Below, piece after piece: positions 52,791-60,109 of a DNA stretch of 64,000 nt. The stretch comes from Bacillus sp. SKDU12 (GTDB lineage Bacteria > Bacillota > Bacilli > Bacillales > Bacillaceae), in the NCBI RefSeq assembly GCF_010093085.1, contig NZ_MSRC01000003.1, positions 186,001-250,000 on the forward strand, written 5' to 3'. The number at the start of each line of letters is the position of its first letter. Positions within the stretch are counted from its first letter, which is position 1. The notes under the pieces are model-generated. The model was not told the origin of the DNA. It saw nothing but the letters and a program-made list of their open reading frames with translations, and did no database searches. The position numbers were made by a program, and so were the translations under genes.

Positions 52791-53423
52791 TTATTTTTTT
52801 TTCAGCCGGTGTAAAACGATTTGAACGGCGATGGCGTCATCCAGATAGCCAATGGGAAACATGTAATCCGGAATAACGTCCGTTTCTAAAATATAATACA
52901 GCAGCGCGCTCCCGAGAATCATACGGTCTTCAGTCAGTGTTGCTTCATCCATATACTGACAAAACATGTTTTTTAAATGATCAATAAAAGGGCCGACGCT
53001 TTCTTCATTATTTATTTTCTTTTGAAACTGATCGCAAATGAGGCGATGGCCTTGCTGGGTTTTGGCGTATTGTTCATATCTGGTCAGCTCGCGTTCAATT
53101 TGCTGCCGGGAAAAAGGCTGATCAAACATCTCCGCCATATTGAGCATATCCTGAATCGCGTGCATCGGATCTTGCGGCGCAGCCTTTTTTTCATGGCCGA
53201 TATTTATGCCTGATGCCTCGAGTAATTCTTCCAGCGGGGTGCAAAGGTGTTTAGAAAATTCCTGAAGATGCTTTAAATTGGCCTTCTGCTTGCCATTTAT
53301 AATCCGGGAGATGGTAGCTGTATCAATATTGGTTAAGGTGCTGAGTTTTCTCATGGAGAGCGAGTGCTTAGTAAGCAGTGATTTTAAAAGGGGGCCCAAT
53401 GTCGTCTTTTTATTTTCTTCCAA
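52791..53423 (-). CDS. XRE-family regulator with DUF1232-like C-terminal domain
   Basis: A 210-residue protein. The N-terminal helix-turn-helix (about residues 10-65) reads LTKHSLSMRKLSTLTNIDTA, then TISRIINGKQKANLKHLQEF. The middle is helical. The C-terminal part (about 150-205) ends VIPDYMFPIGYLDDAIAVQI, which matches the motif of DUF1232/YkvA-type domains found in small membrane-associated proteins. I choose TTG 53423 because GAGGTGA stands just before it; the ATG at 53465 has no ribosome site. It is divergent from the MntP/YtaF-like gene, so it is a likely regulator of that gene or of itself. I do not recognise a named gene. Confidence 0.75.
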   Translation of the reverse strand: MEENKKTTLGPLLKSLLTKHSLSMRKLSTLTNIDTATISRIINGKQKANLKHLQEFSKHLCTPLEELLEASGINIGHEKKAAPQDPMHAIQDMLNMAEMFDQPFSRQQIERELTRYEQYAKTQQGHRLICDQFQKKINNEESVGPFIDHLKNMFCQYMDEATLTEDRMILGSALLYYILETDVIPDYMFPIGYLDDAIAVQIVLHRLKKK

Positions 53424-53495
53424 TGGTGTCACCTCATTTCCAACGGAATGATGATAACCAATCAATCATTTTTGCGAAAAAGGTACCTTTCCTGT

Positions 53496-53538
53496 GCTGT
53501 TGCATAGGATAGGGTAGATTCAACAGCGCAACATGTTG
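53496..53538. promoter_or_regulatory. Operator-like TGTTG/CAACA repeats between divergent genes
   Basis: GCTGTTG (53496-53502) faces CAACAGC (53521-53527), and a perfect palindrome CAACATGTTG (53529-53538) follows. Four half-sites within 43 bases between the XRE gene and the transporter suggest a repressor site. Confidence 0.5.
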
Positions 53539-53569
53539 AGAAGACATCAAAGAATGGAGAGATCATAAT

Positions 53570-54204
53570 ATGGCTTGGTTATTGATTTTAGGTTTGGCGG
53601 TATCCTCGAGCATTGATAATTTAGGGGTAGGAATGTCGTACGGTATCAGAAAAATTAAAATATCTCACACATCAAATATGATGATCGCTTTTATCTGTTT
53701 TTTATTCAGTTATATCGGAATTTATTTCGGTAAATGGATTTCAGTCATTTTACCGGGCATTCTTCCTGTGTTGCTGGCAGCTTTTATTTTATCTGTTATC
53801 GGCATCCGCATCATCCTGCTGGCTGTGCCGAGAAAAAAGAAAGCTCAGCGTGTGTTGATGTATCATCAAGAAAAAAAGGCCGTTTTGCCGGTCTGTTACA
53901 ACATCCGGAGACGGCGGATGCTGACCGTTCGGGAGAAATCAGTATATTAGAGTCTATCGTTCTTGGGGTAGCTGTATCTGCAAATGCACTGACCAACGGA
54001 TTAAGCGCGGGTTTGATCGGGCTTTCTCCTGCTGCAATTTCCATCACTGCAGCGCTCGGCAGTTTCTTGACCATATGGCTCGGCTGCTCGCTCGGAAAAA
54101 AAGCTGCCTCATTGCGCATTGGATCTTTTCGTGTCGGACAGTTCAGCACGATGCTGAGCGGAGTCATTATTCTTATCATTGCCGTCAATACGCTGCTCTT
54201 TTAA
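53570..54204 (+). pseudogene. MntP/YtaF-type membrane transporter, one-base frameshift
   Basis: The first half encodes MAWLLILGLAVSSSIDNLGV, then GMSYGIRKI, and three hydrophobic helices, up to RVLMYHQEKK. The second half, one frame away, continues GRFAGLLQHPETADADRSGE, then SILESIVLGVAVSANALTNG, with three more helices. This is the two-repeat layout of the MntP/YtaF family (manganese efflux pump or sporulation membrane protein), with an Asp-containing first repeat SSIDNLGVG and SANALTNGLSAG in the second. The break is at an A7 run (about 53869-53875); A8 would restore a 211-residue protein. GGAGAGATC precedes the ATG. It reads into the right-hand terminator copy. Confidence 0.78.
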
Positions 54205-54268
54205 GTTGTCCCGTTCATTTTATGAAAAATATCAAATAAATATGAAGGTTCCTGTTCGGAGAGCGCCT

Positions 54269-54294
54269 GACTCAGCTAGGAAGCTGAGTCTTTT
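54269..54294 (+). terminator. Right copy of the duplicated terminator hairpin
   Basis: GACTCAGCT (54269-54277), AGGA and AGCTGAGTC (54282-54290) pair perfectly and are followed by TTTT on the plus strand, ending the transporter transcript. It is the direct-repeat partner of 52149-52170. Confidence 0.8.
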
Positions 54295-54319
54295 CTGTTC
54301 TGTATGGTAAAGCGTCTGC

Positions 54320-54529
54320 TTATTTTTTAACTTTTTCTTTCTTCTGTCTGCCTGGATGAAACGTGAATTTCCCCGTTTTCAGCCGTTCTTCTGTTTTTTG
54401 GGCAATCCGGTCGTGGCATTTCTGGCACATATATGTATGGATTGGGCGGTTTCGAAGCCGTTTCGCGATCAGGGTGTCATCATTAATTGTTTCAATTTTA
54501 TCGCAAATAGAGCATTGGACCCTCATCAT
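54320..54529 (-). CDS. ylaI: Zinc-ribbon-like protein YlaI (DUF2197)
   Basis: A 69-residue cytosolic protein with two CxxC pairs, VQCSICDKIE and TYMCQKCHDRI, that probably bind one zinc, and a basic Lys-rich tail. GAAAGAGGTGATATG precedes the ATG. The family is conserved in Bacillus; function unknown. In strain 168 it directly follows ylaH in convergent orientation; here the island separates them. Confidence 0.88.
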   Translation of the reverse strand: MMRVQCSICDKIETINDDTLIAKRLRNRPIHTYMCQKCHDRIAQKTEERLKTGKFTFHPGRQKKEKVKK

Positions 54530-54611
54530 ATCACCTCTTTCACTAACATGTATTATAGCACGGATCAGAAGATGTCCGAAATAAGAAAAAACTAAAGCGC
54601 AGGGCTTTAGC

Positions 54612-55241
54612 TTAATCGTTGGTATTCTTTTTCATATGATGATCGGATTGATCGTTTTGCTCCTGTTCCATTTCCTGCCGCTGCTTTCTGTTTAATTGGT
54701 CATTTTGCTGCTTTGTTTGCGGCTCATCTTCATTGTCAATTACATCGTTAGGCACTTCCGGAAGCACTCGGCCGACAATCGCAGCTAATTCATCTAGTAT
54801 GCCTGTTACTGGACGGCCTTCACTTATTTCCCTGCCCATTTCTTTTAGGCGGCTGACCGTATCAGGATCAGCAATGACTACTGCGTTGGCGCCATACCTA
54901 TCGTTTTTTAGAGCCTGTGCTACAGAATATTTAATCGTTTCCACTTTGCTTCTATCCAAAGTATCGTCGACATCAATCCCAATAACGGCATAACTCCCAA
55001 GCACAACAGCTGTTGCATCTTTAACATCAGGGTTTTTTTCAGCAACGCTGACGAGATGCTTGGCAATATCGTTTCTTGTTCCATTGTCTTTTGTTTCTTG
55101 AGTTGTGTCTTTTACGTGAATCGGTGTGGTATCCTGCTGTCTTGTTGATTCTTTTTCAACATTTTGATTCTGCTTTCCTTGTTGGTAGGCACATGCGGAC
55201 AGGATAAACGTCAGTTGTATCATAATGAAAAGAATTCGCAC
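54612..55241 (-). CDS. ylaJ: YhcN/YlaJ-family lipoprotein YlaJ
   Basis: YlaJ is a predicted sporulation lipoprotein. The signal peptide ends in the lipobox TFILSAC at about residue 18. The YhcN/YlaJ domain follows (AKHLVSVAEKNPDVKDATAV, then AVIGIDVDDTLDRSKVETIK), and the tail is rich in Gln, Glu and Asn. I start at GTG 55241 because AAGGAGGG lies 9 bases upstream; the ATG at 55271 has nothing comparable. 209 residues. Confidence 0.88.
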   Translation of the reverse strand: MRILFIMIQLTFILSACAYQQGKQNQNVEKESTRQQDTTPIHVKDTTQETKDNGTRNDIAKHLVSVAEKNPDVKDATAVVLGSYAVIGIDVDDTLDRSKVETIKYSVAQALKNDRYGANAVVIADPDTVSRLKEMGREISEGRPVTGILDELAAIVGRVLPEVPNDVIDNEDEPQTKQQNDQLNRKQRQEMEQEQNDQSDHHMKKNTND

Positions 55242-55395
55242 TTGCGGGTTCCCTCCTTGAAATGCATTCATTAATTTTATTGTTGAATTAACCTTCTATC
55301 TTTATACACAAAATCATATATTTTAGCAGGCATTCACCTTTTTCATCGTAAGAGAAGCAGGAGAAACTTTGACCCTTATATCGGGAGGCTGAGAC

Positions 55396-56724
55396 TTGAG
55401 TAAAATTTATGTGTTAGATACGAATGTGTTATTACAGGATCCTAACGCGATATTTTCTTTTGAAGAAAATGAGGTTGTCATCCCTGCTGTCGTATTAGAA
55501 GAGGTTGATTCAAAAAAACGATATATGGACGAAGTCGGGAGGAATGCAAGGCACGCATCTAAGCTGATTGATGCGTTAAGGCAAAAGGGCAGGCTGCATG
55601 AGCATGTACCGCTCGATAGCGGCGGCACACTGAGAATTGAATTGAATCATCGTTCGTTTCATCAGCTGCAAGAGATTTTTATTGAAAAAACAAATGATAA
55701 TCGCATATTGGCCGTTGCGAAAAACTTAAGCCTTGAGGAAGAAACAAAGGAAAAGGGCAGGCCGGTTATTCTCGTCAGTAAAGATGTGCTTGTCAGGGTT
55801 AAAGCGGACGCAATCGGACTGCTTGCCGAAGATTTTTTAAGTGACCGGGTTGTGGATCATGATGAAATGTACAGCGGCTATAAAGATTTATTTATTAGCC
55901 GGCAGCTGTTCAGCTCTTTTTACGGAGAAAATCAAATTTCGGTAAATGATATAAAACAGCATGCCTTTTATCCGAATCAATTCGCAATAATGAAGGATGA
56001 GCTGGGAGGATCCTCCTCAGCAGTTGGAATTGCAGATAAAACAGGAACGGTATTAAAAAGACTCGTGTTTGATGATGAACACATATGGGGAATCAGGCCG
56101 AAAAATGTGCAGCAAAAAATGGCATTAGAGCTTTTGCTGCGCGAAGATATTCCGCTCGTCACCCTGATCGGAAAAGCGGGAACCGGCAAGACGCTTTTAG
56201 CATTGGCGGCAGGGCTATTACAGACAGAAGACTTAGGAATATACAAAAAGCTGGTCGTAGCAAGACCGATTGTTCCTGTTGGCAAAGACATCGGGTACTT
56301 GCCCGGCGAAAAAGAGGAAAAGCTTAAGCCTTGGATGCAGCCGATTTTTGACAACTTGGAGTTTCTGTTTAATGCGAAAAAACCCGGGGAGCTTGAAGCT
56401 ATTCTGGCAGGGATTGGCTCAATTCAGGTAGAGGCGCTGACCTATATCAGAGGGAGGAGCATTCCAGATCAATTTATCATCATTGATGAAGCGCAAAATT
56501 TGACCAGGCATGAGGTGAAAACGCTGCTGACGAGAGTAGGCGAGGGCAGTAAAATTGTCTTAATGGGCGATCCAGAACAAATTGATCACCCATATTTAGA
56601 CAGTCTGAACAATGGTTTGGCTTATGTGGTTGAGCGGTTTAAAGGACAACCTGTCTCAGGCAGCGTGAAGCTGTTAAAAGGTGAGAGATCAGGCCTCGCT
56701 CAGATTGCTGCTGATTTGCTGTAA
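55396..56724 (+). CDS. ylaK: PIN-PhoH protein YlaK
   Basis: YlaK joins an N-terminal PIN nuclease-like domain (about 1-150, IYVLDTNVLLQDPNAIFSFE with the first acidic residues) to a C-terminal PhoH ATPase (about 235-440). The ATPase has Walker A LIGKAGTGKTLLALAAG, PIVPVGKDIGYLPGEKEEK and Walker B QFIIIDEAQNLTRHE. PhoH2-type proteins of this design unwind and cut RNA. TTG 55396 after GGGAGG gives 442 residues. Only 2 bases separate its stop from the convergent ylaL end. Confidence 0.93.
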   Translation: MSKIYVLDTNVLLQDPNAIFSFEENEVVIPAVVLEEVDSKKRYMDEVGRNARHASKLIDALRQKGRLHEHVPLDSGGTLRIELNHRSFHQLQEIFIEKTNDNRILAVAKNLSLEEETKEKGRPVILVSKDVLVRVKADAIGLLAEDFLSDRVVDHDEMYSGYKDLFISRQLFSSFYGENQISVNDIKQHAFYPNQFAIMKDELGGSSSAVGIADKTGTVLKRLVFDDEHIWGIRPKNVQQKMALELLLREDIPLVTLIGKAGTGKTLLALAAGLLQTEDLGIYKKLVVARPIVPVGKDIGYLPGEKEEKLKPWMQPIFDNLEFLFNAKKPGELEAILAGIGSIQVEALTYIRGRSIPDQFIIIDEAQNLTRHEVKTLLTRVGEGSKIVLMGDPEQIDHPYLDSLNNGLAYVVERFKGQPVSGSVKLLKGERSGLAQIAADLL

Positions 56725-56726
56725 TA

Positions 56727-57212
56727 CTAAATAATTTCGATTTCTTTTATATCGGTGATCGGCTGTTTGTGATCAACTGAATCTTCAAAGTAAATATGAA
56801 TGGGACCGCCTTCTTGAAGCGGCTTGCCAGCTTCACTGAAATGGACAATACTGTTCAGAGCGGTTTTCAGAGGAACAAATGTATTCCCTGAACTTGTGAC
56901 AAACACGCATTGTGCTGCAGAGCTGAGGGGCTCGGCATTTTTCAGCACATTCCCAAGTTTCATTGCAAAACTGCCGTTCATCAGCTTTTGCTTCTCGTAT
57001 TGCTTTTCCGTCTTTAATGTCGGTGGCGAAATCCGGCCCTCTCTAATGATTCGTTCAGGATCAAGATCGGATTCATCCCCGGCTGATTGTAAATATGTGT
57101 CTTGACTGTCCCCTTTGCGGTCAAACGGAAATTTGCGATCGTCAAAAATCCATACGCTTGGATCGATGGTGATCGGAAATGTAACATTTCCTTTCACTTG
57201 TATAACGCTCAT
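56727..57212 (-). CDS. ylaL: Conserved protein YlaL
   Basis: A soluble protein of 161 residues of unknown function. It begins [35 protein letters not shown] and [20 protein letters not shown] further on are the best conserved pieces. No catalytic motif is visible. GAAGGGGG lies before ATG 57212, so the extra 17 residues of the longer frame are rejected. It diverges from glsA2. Confidence 0.83.
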   Translation of the reverse strand: MSVIQVKGNVTFPITIDPSVWIFDDRKFPFDRKGDSQDTYLQSAGDESDLDPERIIREGRISPPTLKTEKQYEKQKLMNGSFAMKLGNVLKNAEPLSSAAQCVFVTSSGNTFVPLKTALNSIVHFSEAGKPLQEGGPIHIYFEDSVDHKQPITDIKEIEII

Positions 57213-57314
57213 GATATAACCCCCTTCTCTCAAAATTATAAAAGTTTTCGCATGAATTGTCACTTTGTGTACAAATTAGGTGTATTGACATGCTCAGGGA
57301 GCGAGGGTGGTTGC

Positions 57315-58244
57315 ATGGTATGCCGGCATAATGACGAGCTTGAAGCCTTAGTAAAAGAGGCAAAAAAGGTGACGGACAAAGGGGAGGTAGCCAGCTATAT
57401 TCCCGCATTGGCAAAAGCCGATAAACACGATCTGTCAGTGGCGATTTATTATTCCAATAATATTTGTCTGTCAGCAGGTGACATAGAAAAGACATTTACG
57501 CTTCAAAGTATATCAAAAGTTCTCTCGCTTGCTTTAGTGCTAATGGAATACGGCAAAGAGAGGGTTTTCAGCTATGTTGGACAGGAGCCGACCGGTGATC
57601 CGTTTAATTCAATAATCAAGTTGGAAACAGTGAATCCGAGCAAACCGTTAAACCCTATGATCAATGCCGGGGCTTTAGTCGTGACAAGCTTGATTAGAGG
57701 GAAAACGGTGAGGGAGCGGCTTGATTATTTACTTTCTTTTATCAGAAGGCTGACAAATAACCAAAACATTACTTATTGCCGGGAGGTGGCTGAATCAGAA
57801 TACAGCACGTCAATGATTAATCGGGCAATGTGTTATTATATGAAGCAATACGGCATTTTTCAGGATGATGTTGAAGCGGTAATGGATTTATACACGAAGC
57901 AGTGCGCGATTGAGATGAATAGTTTGGACTTGGCGAAAATCGGCTCTGTATTTTCGCTGAACGGCAGGCATCCTGAGACTGGGGAGCAAATCATTTCAAA
58001 AGATGTCGCAAGAATTTGCAAAACGTTTATGGTGACGTGCGGAATGTATAATGCAAGCGGAGAATTTGCAATTAAGGTCGGAATTCCTGCAAAAAGCGGT
58101 GTTTCCGGAGGGATTATGGGCATTTCACCCTACGATTTCGGGATCGGTATTTTTGGCCCGGCATTAGACGAAAAAGGGAATAGTATTGCAGGTGTAAAGC
58201 TATTGAAAATAATGTCTGAGATGTACAGGCTGAGTATTTTTTAA
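57315..58244 (+). CDS. glsA2: Glutaminase GlsA2 (YlaM)
   Basis: GlsA2 hydrolyses glutamine to glutamate and ammonia. It belongs to the serine-dependent beta-lactamase-like glutaminase family: TLQSISKVLSLALVLMEYG holds the nucleophile Ser and Lys (SxxK), NPMINAGALVVTSLI follows, and GIPAKSGVSGGIMGISP carries the KSG-type motif near the end. ATG 57315 (MVCRHNDE) after GCGAGGGTGG gives 309 residues; the frame from 57102 overlaps ylaL antisense and is not supported. Confidence 0.93.
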   Translation: MVCRHNDELEALVKEAKKVTDKGEVASYIPALAKADKHDLSVAIYYSNNICLSAGDIEKTFTLQSISKVLSLALVLMEYGKERVFSYVGQEPTGDPFNSIIKLETVNPSKPLNPMINAGALVVTSLIRGKTVRERLDYLLSFIRRLTNNQNITYCREVAESEYSTSMINRAMCYYMKQYGIFQDDVEAVMDLYTKQCAIEMNSLDLAKIGSVFSLNGRHPETGEQIISKDVARICKTFMVTCGMYNASGEFAIKVGIPAKSGVSGGIMGISPYDFGIGIFGPALDEKGNSIAGVKLLKIMSEMYRLSIF

Positions 58245-58341
58245 TTTATGTCATCTGCTTAAATCCTCTTGCATTTTCTGCTGATACCCTTTATGATAAA
58301 TAGAAGAATTAGGTACTCGCCTGGGGAACGGAGGGATACTT

Positions 58342-58623
58342 TTGGCTTCAGAGATGATCGTTGACCATCGGCAAAAAGCTTTTGAACTTTTAAAAGTAGA
58401 CGCTGAGAAGATTTTGAAGCTGATCCGAGTGCAAATGGATAACTTAACGATGCCTCAATGCCCTCTATATGAAGAGGTTTTAGATACTCAAATGTTCGGG
58501 CTTTCGAGGGAAATCGATTTTGCTGTCCGCCTGGGATTGGTTGATGAAAAAGACGGTAAAGACCTTTTATACACATTGGAGCGCGAATTGTCTGCTTTGC
58601 ATGACGCGTTTACAAGTAAATAA
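58342..58623 (+). CDS. ylaN: Iron-homeostasis protein YlaN
   Basis: YlaN is a 93-residue helical protein, essential in B. subtilis unless iron is supplied, and reported to bind the repressor Fur and relieve it under iron limitation. Diagnostic segments are [20 protein letters not shown] and [20 protein letters not shown]. The start is TTG 58342 (LASEMIVD), with GGAGGGATAC upstream. A terminator follows. Confidence 0.95.
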   Translation: MASEMIVDHRQKAFELLKVDAEKILKLIRVQMDNLTMPQCPLYEEVLDTQMFGLSREIDFAVRLGLVDEKDGKDLLYTLERELSALHDAFTSK

Positions 58624-58630
58624 ATGATCA

Positions 58631-58662
58631 AACTCAAACTTATTAACAGTTTGGGTTTTTTT
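58631..58662 (+). terminator. Terminator of ylaN
   Basis: AACTCAAAC pairs with GTTTGGGTT (one G-T pair), then T7. Confidence 0.8.
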
Positions 58663-58823
58663 ATAACCGCTCATTTTCTCTCATTAAAGACGGTCTTTTT
58701 TTACACATTCCTTCCGAATCGTATAGAGATACTTCGTCTCGTTTGATAAATTGTAGTAAAATAAAAAAGATCAATACATAGAAACCATAGACAATGGAAG
58801 CTAGAAGCAGGGAAGAGGATGTT

Positions 58824-60035
58824 ATGTTAAAAAAAATGCTAAAATCATATGATTACTCACTAATATTCGCAATTGTATTACTATGCGGGTTCGGTTTAGT
58901 GATGGTATACAGCTCAAGCATGATTACGGCTGTCTCTCGGTATGGGGTGAGCAGTAATTTTTTCTTTATGCGGCAGTTGTTCGCTTTAATTGCAGGTGGC
59001 GCTCTATTTATTTTCATGGCTTTGTTTCCTTATAAGGCACTGGCCCGCCAAAAGTTTCAGAAGGGGATATTGCTTGCTTCTATTCTGGCGCTTATTTGCC
59101 TGTTCGTATTCGGGCATGTTGCCGGAAACGCGCAAAGCTGGTTTAAAATTGGTGTATTGAGTATTCAGCCAGGGGAATTTGTGAAATTAGTCGTGATTTT
59201 ATACCTTGCAGCTGTATACGCCAAAAAACAAAGATATATTGACAATCTTTTGACTGGAGTAGCCCCGCCGGTAGTGATGACGCTTGTGATTTGCGGGTTA
59301 ATTGCCCTGCAGCCGGATTTTGGTACAGCCATGATTATCGGATTAATTGCGACGTGCATGATCTTGTGCTCGGGTTTCAGTGGGAAAACGCTGATGAGGC
59401 TGGTTTTGCTTGGCGGCATTGTTTTCATTTTAGTCAGTCCGATTCTCTTTTTAAACCAGGACAAAATTTTAAGTAGCGGACGTATGGCGCGTTTTGAAAG
59501 TCTTGAAGACCCATTTAAGTATGCAAATTCTTCAGGTTTGCAAGTGGTTAATTCTTATTATGCGATTGGTTCAGGTGGTATTTTCGGTCTGGGACTTGGT
59601 GAAAGTATCCAAAAATACGGGTATCTGCCTGAATCACACACTGACTTTATTATGGCTGTTATAGCCGAAGAACTTGGTATCTTTGGGGTATTGTTTGTCA
59701 TTTTTCTGCTGGGTTTTGTCGTCATAAAAGGGTTTTATATAGCCAGAAAGTGCGAGGACCCGTTTGGAAGTCTTCTAGCGATCGGCATTTCAAGCATGAT
59801 TGCCATCCAATCATTTATTAACCTTGGCGGTGTCAGCGGATTAATTCCGATCACAGGGGTTACGCTGCCATTTATCAGTTACGGTGGCTCTTCTTTATTA
59901 CTATTACTGGGCAGTATGGGGATATTAGTGAATATCAGTATGTTTGTGAAATATTCAGAGAATAAGAAAAAGAGAGAGCCCTTGGCGCCGAAGGGAATGA
60001 AAAAGAAACAGCATAAAAAATCTGTTTATCTATAA
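58824..60035 (+). CDS. ftsW: Cell-division SEDS glycosyltransferase FtsW
   Basis: FtsW polymerises lipid II glycan strands at the division septum together with a class B penicillin-binding protein. The 403 residues contain ten hydrophobic helices and SEDS hallmarks: GLVMVYSSSMITA, LQPDFGTAMIIGLI with the functional Asp, the loop ESHTDFIMAVIAEELGIFGV, and LPFISYGGSSLLLLL. ATG 58824 (MLKKMLKSYDYSL) follows GAAGAGGAT; ten extra upstream codons are rejected. pycA follows after 74 bases. Confidence 0.95.
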   Translation: MLKKMLKSYDYSLIFAIVLLCGFGLVMVYSSSMITAVSRYGVSSNFFFMRQLFALIAGGALFIFMALFPYKALARQKFQKGILLASILALICLFVFGHVAGNAQSWFKIGVLSIQPGEFVKLVVILYLAAVYAKKQRYIDNLLTGVAPPVVMTLVICGLIALQPDFGTAMIIGLIATCMILCSGFSGKTLMRLVLLGGIVFILVSPILFLNQDKILSSGRMARFESLEDPFKYANSSGLQVVNSYYAIGSGGIFGLGLGESIQKYGYLPESHTDFIMAVIAEELGIFGVLFVIFLLGFVVIKGFYIARKCEDPFGSLLAIGISSMIAIQSFINLGGVSGLIPITGVTLPFISYGGSSLLLLLGSMGILVNISMFVKYSENKKKREPLAPKGMKKKQHKKSVYL

Positions 60036-60109
60036 GAAACAGGTGTGTACAGGAAAAAGATATTCCGCTATGATAGATTATATTCCATTCGGGTAAGGGG
60101 GAGAAAAGT

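Noticed and set aside
53860-53885. Programmed ribosomal frameshifting in the transporter
   Set aside because: The A7 run is followed by no evident pseudoknot or stem and the family is normally encoded in one frame; a deletion is simpler.
53811-54188. 125-residue minus-strand frame
   Set aside because: Antisense shadow of the second half of the transporter; no ribosome site.
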